Assembly: GCF_041381155.1 (NCBI RefSeq)
Contig: NC_091135.1
Location: 2,610,490-2,674,489, forward strand
Source: Argopecten irradians
Taxonomy: Eukaryota; Mollusca; Bivalvia; Pectinida; Pectinidae
DNA: 64,000 nucleotides
Reading direction: 5' to 3'
Position 1 is the first letter of the stretch, and each line of letters opens with the position of its first letter. A model generated the notes under the pieces. That model did not search any database. It saw only the letters and a list, made by a program, of their open reading frames with translations, and was not told the DNA's origin. Positions 11,778-22,006 of the stretch are shown here, piece by piece. Position numbers and translations under genes: made by a program.

Positions 11778-12427
11778 CAGGGTGTCCCAAAAACATATCC
11801 CGAGTTTGACGCTTTATAAAAATGGTTTTGGTAGACAGAGGAATTTGATCTATTTACCATTAGAAAGGTAGTAATCTGCTCTGTACAACGATATATAACA
11901 ATCCGGACGAATATCTTCTTGTGAAGACTTATATTGAAAATCGAGAGAAAGTCATATTTCGCTAATTTTGCGTTTTGTTCAGAAAATCAATAACTTTCAG
12001 TTAAAGAATGGGCACGAGGTGTCCGCCCTTCTTTTCGATGACAAGATGACTTCTGACCAAGAAATTCCTCACCACCTCACAATTCTGTAAATCTGCTTCC
12101 TGCAGATGGACAGCATACCTGGGTGACATTTTCATAAAATTTCATTAATGTAAGTATGGGATTTTCCGATCGCATTGTAGATTTTAATAACTTCAGCATG
12201 AATCTTCATGGTGCTAGAAAGTCATCAAAATATGACATAATCGATGATATCATCATTTCTATTATGACGTCATCACACATAATGGCGATGTAATCTGTAA
12301 ATTTGTACCCAATTAAGTTAAATTTGGATACTCCTGCTTTCCAAATCATTTTGAATTTTCAAAAAAAGTTTAGTATTGCAAAATTTATTATCCGTCAAAG
12401 TCGGGACATGTTTTTTGGGACACCCTG
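11778..12427 (+). mobile_element. Mariner-type MITE (650 bp)
   Basis: Ends CAGGGTGTCCCAAAAA (from 11778) and TTTTTTGGGACACCCTG (to 12427) are inverted repeats flanked by TA on both sides (11776-11777, 12428-12429). CAGGGTGTCCC termini with TA duplication are typical of Tc1/mariner elements. No transposase frame is present, so it is non-autonomous. Confidence 0.88.
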
Positions 12428-12598
12428 TATATGTTCGGAAACTTATCAAAGCATCACAACTCCACAAAATGTCGCAAGGTATTCTTTTTTTCCATTTGGC
12501 TTAAACAAAGGGTACGTAATATACGTATAGCTTCATGCGATGCGATTGTGACAGTAAACATGTCACATTCTTTAATACCGAGAGTTTCAACATTGTAC

Positions 12599-12953
12599 TA
12601 TCTTGTACGTACAAGATACTAAGTTGTACGTACAAGATACTAACGTGAACGTACAAGATATTAACTTGTACGTACAAGATACTAACTTGCAGTATCTTGT
12701 ACGTACAAGATACTAAGTTGTACGTACAAGATACTATCTTGCAGTATCTTGTACGTACAAGATACTAACTTGTACGTACAAGATACTAAGTTGTACGTTC
12801 AAGATACTAGGTTGTACGTACAAGATAGTAACTTGTACGTACAAGATACTAAGTTGTACGTACAAGATAGTAACTTGTACGTACACGATACTAAGTTGCA
12901 CGTACAAGATATTAACTTGTACGTACAAGATTATAACTTGTACGTACAAGATA
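12599..12953 (+). repeat. Right CTTGTACGTACAAG palindrome array
   Basis: About 17 units of the palindrome with spacers such as atacta, mostly 21 bp apart. As the period is a multiple of three and the unit is palindromic, long open frames appear on both strands with a heptapeptide YVQDTKL-like pattern; these are not evidence for a protein. The array is joined to the right terminus of the nested element. Confidence 0.95.
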
Positions 12954-12995
12954 AATCAAATTTTGCAGTGGCCCTAATACGCCGCCGTACGGTAG

Positions 12996-13949
12996 AGAGT
13001 CAGTCCCAGTATTTTTACAATTTTGAATTCCCACTAAGGATGCTACCATCGCAATATGAGCACTATCCCATACTTAATTTCAGAGAAAAGTCGTTTATAT
13101 GGAAATAAACACATTGCCCCTGGCCCCGCCCCTCAGGCCCAAGGGGATAAGCCACACCCTTTGTATAATTTTGTATCCTCATCCCATACAGATACTACCT
13201 TTGCAATATTTTTTGTTATATATCGTGCTAAGTTTTAGAGAAGAAGTCTTTTATACGGAAATTAGAGTTTTTCAATGTTAAGCCACTTTTCATGATATAA
13301 TATTTACCGTAACTTTAGAATTCAAATACACTACATACACCAATTTTTATAGCCCTGAAAACATTATATTTGAGAATCCCGTCTCCCTACCGTACTTTAT
13401 TTCGTACTCGACGAGAGTATATAGAATGGTGTCCCTTTCTAAAAACCTCTATGTAGCCACGAGGACAAATGACTGAGGAGGAAAGGGAATGAGGACAGAA
13501 GGGTGGAACCCCATAAAGTTATTGTTAGTTTTACATCATGTAAATTGGTTTTACATTGAAAAACCTCAATTTCTTTTCAGTAATACGCTACCATAACTTT
13601 AGTACGCAAATTTGTCTTACCGTAATGGAGAGTCCGAAGCCAGGCAGCCCAGTCAAATGGCAAATGTAGGGGACAGGCCCCAGGCAGAGAATATAAAACA
13701 GGGTTGAATGAACAAAGGAAAAAACGAAAATACCTCCCCGTGGAAAGAGGTGCACCATTGTGAAACCTGCTTGCATAATGTTAAAAGACCATATATGTAT
13801 ATAATGTCTACTGAGGAAGAACAGTCACAGACTGAATCATCACAACTGGGCCCAAGGAAAACAGTCCATCAGAGTGGAAGGACAGAGACCGGAGGTGAAA
13901 GTAGACTGACCACGCCAAACGGCAGAAGACATCATGTCCTGGTACAAGG
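12996..13949. other. Interior of the 10-kb element, no gene recognised
   Basis: Contains a GC-rich fragment (about 13118-13150, cctggccccgcccctcaggc) that looks like a dispersed repeat. The 13600-13940 part may be the eroded end of the DIRS-type relic next to it, but I found no recombinase box II there. Confidence 0.4.
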
Positions 13950-13951
13950 AC

Positions 13952-14478
13952 CTATTGCGGAGAGCCAAAGAAGTCGCTAGAAATACGCGAAGAGCGAAAA
14001 GACAATGCATGAATATCACTTCTCCTGTGGCCTGAGGCAACAGCAAGCAGGAAGACAGTCTTTAAAGTTAAAAACTTTATGGAGACCGATCCTAAAGGCA
14101 CATTAGAAGCCGAAGCCCCCATTTGTGACTTTAACACGAGTTCTAGGTTCCACTGTGGAGCTGACGTTAGGCCTGTCCAGATTGAACCCCCGAATCAAGA
14201 CAGACAAAGAAATGAAGATCATACCCACTGGCAATAGCTGTGCGATAGCCTGCAATAGTACATTATTGCGCTCCCTAAACAACAAGGAGAATGAAACTCG
14301 CAATCAGCTGGGCAGAGGCCATGACCGGATCAATCCTCCTGACGATACACCAATCAAAGAAGATCTTCCAGCGTGACTGGTAGACGGCAGAGGAGAAAGA
14401 CCTAATTGATCGGGCGATGAGAGCTGACATATCCGAAGAAAAGCCTGTTTGAGCTAGGACTCCTGAAATCATGTCCAT
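13952..14478 (-). pseudogene. Tyrosine recombinase fragment of the DIRS-type relic
   Basis: The core-binding part reads AVYQSRWKIFFDWC (about 14385-14344), typical for the Y-x-S-R-W-x-x-F-x-x-W-C signature. A later frame gives TLKTVFLLAVASGHRRSDIHALS, containing box I with the first catalytic Arg (G-x-R-R-S-x-I). Box II (H-x-x-R) and the nucleophilic Tyr are not found, so the catalytic domain is cut short or eroded. Confidence 0.78.
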
Positions 14479-14769
14479 GCGTGAAGGTAACGTCTGGGGC
14501 CGATTCTAACGAAAGACATTTGCTTTTGGTGGGAGAACCAGAGGACGAGCCACCAGAAACGTCAAGAGCTCCGAAAACCAGGGTTGTCGCGGCAACAGTG
14601 GCGCTATCGGAAAGAGGGAGCAAAAATACCCCGGAAACTTCTGTAGAACCCTGCGTCCACGGCCCAAGCCATTTGGTTTGGCACGGAGACACAAAGGTTG
14701 ACAACTGACTATTGAGAAAAGAGGCAAAAAGGTCGAGGGATAAAGATGCCGTTCTGTCATAACCAGCTG

Positions 14770-14953
14770 GCGCTGCCTGGAGATTATCCGCCCTTCCTGG
14801 AAAATGCTTGACTAAAATTGTTAACTGCATTTCCTCATAGATAGGAATAATACGGAAATACGGACAGCGAGGGCACAAAGGAGGTAAGCTGATGTCCCTG
14901 TCTCTCCAGATAAGCGACCACTGTAGAGTTGTCCGTAGCCATTCAAACCGCAT
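14770..14953 (-). pseudogene. RNase H fragment of the DIRS-type relic
   Basis: In one frame the start reads ATDNSTVVAYLERQG, the conserved D-N-S/T-x-V-A-Y-x-x-R-Q-G block of DIRS-type RNase H. In a second frame further on is ILVKHFPGRAD, matching the H-I/F-P-G-R-x-N/D motif, and then DLFASFLNSQLSTFVSP (about 14700), the block following RNase H. Stops separate the frames. Confidence 0.78.
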
Positions 14954-15093
14954 TGGAATGCAGAATCCTCTAAAAAGTCTGCAGAGACCCTGTGGATCGG
15001 GTGTTCCGATCCGCAGATTCCCGAACTAGATGTATCGTTAGCAATTCTTCGACATAGTTGTGAACATATCTTCCCTAGAGTGCAGAAATCACA

Positions 15094-15458
15094 CTACAAC
15101 CAACAGCAGTTGATGGGACACCAAGCTCCCAACCTCTTGCGGATCAGAAATATTCTGGAATAGAAGCCGAGTGTGTAGTCCATAATAGGCACCCCTCGAC
15201 CACGCCCTTTAAAAGCATGGTCCTTACTTCCTCCCGGATGGAAACTGCCTTCTCCGGATCCCCCGAAGGTGGGAAAAATACATCCTTTACACAAAGTGTG
15301 GATGCCGCAAGTATGGAATGCCAAACCGCTCCTTCACTACAGAAAAGGCTCAAGAGTCCTGTGTGATATTCTTCCATTGACTCTAATTTACGAGAGGAGG
15401 ACTTGAATCTCAGACTGGCTGAATTCTCAAGAACAGACCTTTCGTATGGAACGATCAA
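15094..15458 (-). pseudogene. DIRS-type reverse transcriptase fragment (frameshifted)
   Basis: One frame carries IREEVRTMLLKGVVEG, the helix ahead of the RT fingers. A shift then moves to a second frame with GFYSRIFLIRKRLGAWCPI, matching the PGFYSRLFLVPKK-G-WRP consensus of this RT class. The catalytic YxDD region that should follow is absent; the sequence resumes at about 15000 in the connection to RNase H (LCRLFRGFC, RTTLQWSLIWRD). The gene is inactive. Confidence 0.72.
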
Positions 15459-15930
15459 GGACGGAGAAACGAATCAGGAACTTTTCGTCTTGTCCCAATG
15501 AGGGTTTGTACTCTTCCTACCCTTCCCAATGTTACTCTTGAAATAAGGCTTTGACTTCGGTCGCATATAACAGTGGGAGCAGAATTTCTAGCCTTCTTCT
15601 TTGGTGGTGCTGACCTCTGTGAGGTAATGGCCTCCAATCTCTGAATTTTTTCTATGTTTTCAAAACAGAGAAAAAAACTCCTAGCCAACAAGACATTGAC
15701 GAGCAATGGCACCTTCAAAGAAGCCAATGATCTCAATGTCCTGTTCAGGGCAGAAGTATTCAAGTTTATATATGACATTCTGGATGGAGAGACGCAACAG
15801 CCTCTCCATCTTGTGGTGCTCCTTGGAGCCGAACACTACCTGGTTCCCTGACCAAGTTTCCCGAGTTCAACACTCAAGCTTAGCTGGCAAAGAGGACGGC
15901 AGTCTATCATGTATTGCATAACCAGGGGCT

Positions 15931-16489
15931 TGAACCTTTGACCAAAACTGAGGTGCAACAGGGCTAACCTAAGCGTGCGAGATGAGGAAAAATTCTTCTT
16001 CATAACTCAAGTTAAGATATGAATGCCATTGACCACTTTTCCTTGTTAGATAAACACCCGTCAAATTGTCCAATGAAAATATCTAGTAAACATCTTATTA
16101 CACGTGGGAATCATAATAAACAAACTCAACGCATTGGTCAGTAAAAGCACGTGAACTGAATATGGAATTTGAATGCGTTGGGCTAAAAGGAACTCGGGTC
16201 TAATCCCTAGATTCGTATGATCTTAAACGGGACTCTGACATGGTTTGTCGACTCCGTTTCTACGCTATAATGAGTTTTACTGTGATTATATGTTCCTAAA
16301 GGTTCCGAAGACGATTACTGTAAAATGCTAGAACACTGACACGTCAAAAAAGGAACCGCTCAAGGTGCTTTGCGATTAGGAAAAGTAATATCTTGACAAT
16401 GAAATGTACAATTGAAGCTCTGATTTCGAAATGTTTGATGACAGTATAGTACAAGAGATCTTAGAGGATCCTTGGCGCCTACGAAAGAA
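15931..16489. other. Interior of the 10-kb element with degenerate arm motifs
   Basis: Around 16190-16260 aactcgggtctaatccctag and related pieces resemble the arm unit (aactcgggtctggttcctag) in right-arm orientation, far inside the recognisable arm. No gene. Confidence 0.5.
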
Positions 16490-16975
16490 TGATGTATGTC
16501 TGACGAAAGAGGAATATTTTTCTCTGCTTTTTAAACTATAAATATTAAAATCCAAGATGGCTGCCTCTTGGCCATCTTGTTGATTTTGTTTCATTGAGTT
16601 GTATGGCCCATTTGGGGCTATCTTGTTGATAGATCGGTTCAAAAATGCATTATACGCAACTAGGAACCTAGGGGAAACCAACCTCTGAAATTTCAGACAG
16701 ATCCCTTTGGTGCTTTCTGAGAAATAGAGATAAACATCTTCAACTTCCAAAATCAAAGTTGTTTCTCTATCAGCCATCATGTCGATTGGCCCTAAAATGT
16801 AATATGCAGAACAGGGGCACTAAGGTAACCTACATCTGCAATTTAAGACTTCTTGGTAACAAAAAAAAAAAAAAACTAAAAAAGGACAGGCGGACGGACG
16901 GACGGACGGACAGATAGATCGACAACCTGATTACTATAAGGCACCCGTATTGCGATACGGGGCCCTATTAAGCAT
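16490..16975 (+). repeat. Dispersed repeat with poly-A and (GGAC)n microsatellite
   Basis: Contains paired 'ccaagatggctgcctcttgg' motifs, a run of 15 A (16861-16875) and a ggac/cgga microsatellite (16883-16911), ending near 'gatacggggccc'. The layout resembles an abundant bivalve interspersed repeat. A 134-codon minus-strand frame across it is considered fortuitous. Confidence 0.5.
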
Positions 16976-17138
16976 CAAGATATTCATTAAAGTCTTTAAA
17001 GGCAATGTATAGGCCAACATCGGCTTAAACAGAACTAGGATCTTGTTCCTAGATCCGTATACTATTAAACAGAACAGAACAGGTTTCGAGCGTCAGCTCT
17101 AAACTGACCTCGGGTCTGGTTCCTAGATTCGATCAAAT

Positions 17139-17865
17139 AAACGGAAGTCGAATATGGTTCCTAGTTCTGTTTGAGCTTAAAAAGAACCAACGTCTGGTTC
17201 CTAGTTCCGTTTAAGTTAAACGGAACTGAGGTCTAGGTATCAGATCCGTTTAAGAAAATCTGTGTTATAGAGATAAATTATATAAGTTGTATCGTTCCTG
17301 AAGCTCAGAGCTAGATTCCTTTATAACATATGTAATTTATTATCTTATAAGAGGTAGAAATCCTAATAAACGGAACTCCGCTCGTTGGCCAGTATGTTTG
17401 TTAAACGGAACTCGGGTCTGGTTCCTAGTTCCGTATAAGCTTAAACGGAACTCGGGTCTGGTTCCTAGTTCCGTTTAAGTTAAACGGAACTGAGGTCTAG
17501 GTATCAGATCCGTTTAAGGAAATCTGTGTTATAGATATTAATTCTGTTCTATATTATTCATGGAAGCTCTAAGTTCGATTCCTGTATATAATAGGTAATT
17601 GAACATGCAGTTAGAGATAGGAATCCTAATAAACGGAACTCCGCTCGTTGGCCAGTATGTTTGTTAAACGGAACTCGGGTCTGGTTCCTAGTTCCGTATA
17701 AGCTTAAACGGAACTCGGGTCTGGTTCCTAGTTCCGTTTAAGTTAAACGGAACTCGGGTCTGGTTCCTAGTTCCGTTTAAGTTAAACGGAACTCGGGTCT
17801 GGTTCCTAGTTCCGTTTATTAAACGGAACTAGGAACTAGGAACTCGCAACCAACTTCAGCCCTCC
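17139..17865 (-). repeat. Right arm of the 10-kb element: outer domain plus two 263-bp units
   Basis: In inverted orientation, the markers end at 17663 and 17400, again 263 bp apart. The outer marker lies 202 bp from the end (17865), exactly as on the left. The inner unit (about 17240-17360) has the same variant filler as the innermost left unit (ataacatatgtaatttatt and neighbours). Weaker repeats continue inward to about 17000. Confidence 0.95.
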
Positions 17866-17874
17866 TCAGAATAT
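17866..17874 (+). repeat. Right 9-bp target-site duplication (TCAGAATAT)
   Basis: Identical to 7857-7865. Confidence 0.88.
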
Positions 17875-20800
17875 TATACAAAGTTAAATAACCATTCCCA
17901 TCACTGTTAGATATAATATTACGCAATAGACATGTTATTGTTACTGATTTACAGATGAAAAACATGATGGGGCAACTAACGTTAATTGGCCGTTATCAGG
18001 TACTTAAAATCAATGTCATTAGGTTATCGAATATTTTTTACAAGTCGTCTAAGACGTGTTTATGTTCAATACTTGATGCCATGTATTTATTTTATTACTT
18101 CATGGAAGAAGATTTGCCATTCTCGTTTAAAACCTTGAAACACTATCTTAGCTCGTTCATATAACATGTCAATAAAATCAATCATTAAAAGAATATGGAT
18201 TGAGAGAAAAAAAAGTCGTGCATAACACATCCGGTCTTATAGGTCGTTAATCGATGGTACATCCGGACCACGTGGTGGGATCGTATTGTCCATGCCCGGA
18301 TGTATACTTGTCATGTGACCAGTAAGAACCTTTCTAAAAGCTTGCCCATCAAACCATTAACGTTGACAGGGATTTCATACAAACAATTGCGATAGTTAAT
18401 AGAGAGGAGAATGGCGACTTCAAACATTGTGGAATCAATATTACCGCAAACGACAATCATAAGATACACAAAGGAACAATAGTCTACATAAAGAATACCT
18501 CGGGGTAGGAAAAGGCTTGTCGTCAACAGCCGTCCTAATAGCCTACGGTACCATATGGATACGAAGTTAAGTAAAATAAAACAAAATTGAAAATATCAGA
18601 GGTATATCATTCAATTTTTTAAATGATTCATTATCACTTCATCTTACATCTTCTTCTTAAGCATATTGAAGTATATTGTGATTATATTCGTAAGGTTGGT
18701 TTCATGTCTGTGTCAGTAGCGAAAGTAATGTACCTGACCTAAACCACTAAACGACGATAACTTCCGATGAAGTTAAGAACAAACACCTTTCTGCTTTTGG
18801 GAACAGAAGTCACCTTCACCGATACCATTCGCAAAAGGTAATCACATATGTAGTTAATGTAAATATGTTCCTGTCAACAAAATGCTTCATTATTAGCATA
18901 GTGTTATAGATAATAAGCCTCAATAAATGTTTGTATCAACCTGTGGAAATAAATCTTCGGTTACTATCATTAGCAATAATTCCATGTATCCACTTCATCA
19001 ATTGATATAAGTATTGGTATACTATGAGTCGCTGTGGTTGTGCCTACACGGAGATTATGTATATTATGAAAATATTGATTTTGATTTATGTTATGGTTTT
19101 ACCATTATTTATAGGTAAAGATACATTTTACTTACATTAACGATAATAAATGTAATTAATATATACTAATAAATAACATAAAAAGAAGGTTTTTCAATAT
19201 TTTACAAATGTAGGGGTAGAATGGTTCACCAAAGAAATCGTAATGGTAAATTTATAAATCAAGTGCAGATTGATATGATAATAGGGGTTTACCAACTTTC
19301 CTAGAAATCGGTCAAATTGAAAAATGAATCTACATCACGTAAATAAAACATGCAAAAATAGTCAATACAAGATGTTTTTTCGTAAAAAAGTGAAAGTTCG
19401 ATTTGTTGGCAGCACAACAGAGTAAAACATTATGTACAAAATACTCTTAATAAAATGGGAACCATAGAGAGTGCTCGAAAAAAGCCATTCCATAATACTC
19501 TTGTCAAATGTGGTTGTAGACCGGAAGTACAATAAATTGCAGATAGAAGTTTGTAACATTCTGTGATGACTACGAGGGAGACTACACTAATATTTACACA
19601 AGCATCATGAAACTGATACGCGGGCCTTTCCGTTAGTTGGATGAACAAATAATCGGCAAACATCCATCGAAAGGCCGGAAATTTGGAAATCATGATTTAG
19701 GTCGCATCCAGGGCGACGAAATAAATAGACGGCTGCAAAGCAGAAATTCAATTTTCCACTCTACATGTTCGATTTTAAGTTTCTGTGCTACTACCGTAAT
19801 ACAATTAAAGGACGACGCTATCAATGACAAAAAAATCATTAACTTTCCCCAGAGAATTCATCGAAACGAATTCTCGTAATTATACAATTATGAAACATAT
19901 TTTCAATAAATATTCATAATTATTTTAATTTTACCACTTTCACTGAAAGAAGTTATAATAATGTTTCTCAATCTTAGCACATCATTCCAATCAGATTTCA
20001 CATTTAAATTATAGATCTTCACATCGAACAAAAGAAACTATCTAAGGTATATTAGTGAACAGCAGTCATAAAAGGTCGGAGTTACTGAATGAAGAATTGC
20101 ACTGTATAATCTTCTTTCATGTGGGACCCAAGGCGTCAATTGAAATTAATGCGTTGGATTTGCGTGTGTATTTATTTCGCATGAAGTCATGTTACCTATA
20201 CGATTTCCTATGGGCCAAGTACTGTTCCCTCTATGTCGTACGTATGTTGTGTGTTGACTGTGAATGCTTAGTGACATATAGTCATCAACAGTGGTATGGT
20301 GTTGTCATTTTTTACAAGATGACATACAAGATGATATATCCCAAATCAATATTTGTCTCTTTGTATTATTTGGCAAATATATTTACTTATTTCGGATATA
20401 ATGAAAACTGTACACGAATACCGATAATTCAACTCTGAGCGCACTTTAAATTGTGCGAACATTGCCAGTTGGTATGTGATACGATATTGATTTTAACTTA
20501 TCAGACATCTACTCTCTCAGCAGCTGTTTACAGAGTGCTGTACAATGGAATACAAACAAAGACGCATTGTTCTTTATTTTCATTTTAGAAACTATTACAA
20601 TACCGAATATTTGCATTTGTCTCTATTATCGGTTACAGTAAAACTAGTCATTTGGTAAGCACACTTGTAAAATAAAAGGCTATTGTTACGGGAAAACACC
20701 CCAGACATATATGATAAACACATCTGAGTTGTTAAAGAGAGTATTCCGTGAGAAACAGATCTAGTTGAAAACTAATTTGATATTATCTAAAATTCCTGAA

Positions 20801-21568
20801 CTGTCAGACTATTTAACAAGTTCTGAAATACTTGCAATAGTCATTGCTATTTTTAAAGCATTTTATTTCACCTAATTGCGTACTACTTGCATTATAATTT
20901 TTCAACCATTGACCTTAAGTTATATAAACATGGTGTTATATCAGCTTGTTAGAATTTTATATTAACCGAGGTCACAAATTAGGCTGATTTATTATCATCG
21001 AAAATAAGAACTCCTGCCAAAAAGAATATAAGCGGCGGCTTATTTTCGAGATTTACAGACTTGAAGCTCCAAACCAAGATGTATTTGACAACGTGACTTT
21101 TCTATAAATGTCGCTTTTATAAAAGTAACACTAGGATGTAAACAAAAGAAACAATACGTTGCAACATTGCGACGTCACCATGGATACCACTTACTCGTTA
21201 TATGTTAACATAAAAACAATAGGTTTGGGAATATTCGACTGCGCATGAATATATTTTAGCACAAAAAATCACGTCTCGACCATATCCAGAAGTTTTTTAA
21301 GCCATTAAGTTTTGTCAAATGTTGATACACTGCAGACTGCACTAGGTTACATCATTACAATTACCCATCAAATGTGATCGACTCACAAATGCACAGACTA
21401 AGGTACAATGTATATATGGCTTCTCTCAGGTTTCGCACATTTTTCACCAAAGTTAGATTGTTATGTGAATCCGACAGCCAACCGTCTCGGGAAAGGGTTG
21501 ATGTGAAGGTCTGTTGTAGAATGAAAAGATTCTGAACTATTGTTTGGCTTTTGTTACTTGTTTTAACG
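17875..21568. other. Non-coding stretch, no gene recognised
   Basis: AT-rich. The longest open frame (20055-20438, 127 codons, begins GTG) has no recognisable motif and no clear splice or codon support. May be intron of the minus-strand membrane-protein gene if its upstream exons lie further right. Confidence 0.5.
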
Positions 21569-22006
21569 AGATACAGCACCATGAAAAAATATTCGCGACT
21601 TTTTAAAATGGCGGCTCGGCCGCTGAGCGCTTCGTGCGATTAAAGGGGTATAACGCGTACATATTTTTTATATGACGTCGCAGATGACGTAACTGACGTC
21701 ATTTGTCAAAGACAGACATCTGCTTGCTAAAATACCAACTTTAACAAAGCCATAATTCCTCATAAAAAGGATTTGAAGCGCAGAGTTGTCAGAAAAAAAA
21801 TGGTTGTTTCGGAATTAAATCGTAAAAAACGTTAAACTGGTGTTTAGAAAAAAGACGACTTAGTGTGAAACAATAAAAAAATTTAATACTAGGTAAGTGC
21901 AATTATTTTGATCTTGTTTAAATAACGTTTTCCGTCAGCGATGCTTAATGAAATAACTTCCGCCATCTTGGAAAATCGCGAATACTTTTGTCATGGCGCT
22001 GTATCT
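21569..22006. mobile_element. Inverted-repeat element, 438 bp (MITE-like)
   Basis: The left arm (agatacagcaccatg...ttcgcga...aaaatggcgg, 21569-21612) and right arm (ccgccatcttgg...tcgcgaa...catggcgctgtatct, 21961-22006) are inverted copies over about 45 bp with a few mismatches. No convincing target duplication was found. The interior is CG-richer at the left (gcggctcggccgctgagcgc) and has three cgtc/gacgtca motifs near 21674-21700. Confidence 0.65.

Larger units (their letters stand above)
10566..12989. mobile_element. Nested foldback-like element with palindrome arrays (2.4 kb)
   Basis: Left end TACGGCGGCGTATTAGGG (10566) and its reverse complement at the right end (to 12989) match for 23 bases and then continue at lower identity into the palindrome arrays. 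CGGTAG flanks both ends (10560-10565, 12990-12995), suggesting a 6-bp target duplication. Because the terminal bases are themselves complementary, a 4-bp reading (GGTA) is also possible. Arms contain tandem CTTGTACGTACAAG palindromes (short on the left, long on the right). No coding capacity of its own is visible. The interior has taken up a TTAA MITE, a relic of the same MITE, and a mariner-type MITE. Confidence 0.8.
13950..15930 (-). mobile_element. DIRS/Ngaro-type (tyrosine-recombinase) retrotransposon relic
   Basis: Read on the minus strand, the order is possible gag (15930-15460), reverse transcriptase (15458-15094), RNase H (14953-14770) with its downstream DLFAS-FLNSQL block, and tyrosine recombinase (14478-13952). 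This gag-RT-RH-YR order is that of DIRS-like retrotransposons, which integrate through a recombinase rather than an integrase. Frames are broken by stops and shifts, the RT palm is missing, and no element termini are visible. It is a truncated relic inside the 10-kb element. Confidence 0.8.
7866..17865. mobile_element. 10-kb foldback-type DNA element with repeated inverted arms
   Basis: The two ends are inverted copies beginning GGAGGGCTGAAGTTGG. The same nine bases, TCAGAATAT, flank both ends (7857-7865 and 17866-17874), so both boundaries are defined to the base and the length is exactly 10,000 bp. Both arms start with a 203-bp outer domain of identical length, followed by 263-bp units (seven on the left, two on the right) and then degenerate repeats. 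Nine-base duplications are known for Mutator-like and Drosophila FB elements; the internally repeated arms resemble FB. No transposase is seen, so the element is non-autonomous. The interior holds other transposons (10566-12989, 13950-15930, 16490-16975). Confidence 0.88.

Noticed and set aside
12734..13108. Protein with heptad YVQDTKL-type repeats on both strands
   Set aside because: The frames stem from a palindromic 21-bp repeat that is open on both strands; there is no start, splice or composition support.
16376..16780. 134-codon minus-strand frame
   Set aside because: It lies across a dispersed repeat with poly-A and (GGAC)n and shows no domain.
20055..20438. 127-codon plus-strand frame
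   Set aside because: Begins with GTG, no motif, length within the range expected by chance in 64 kb of AT-rich DNA.
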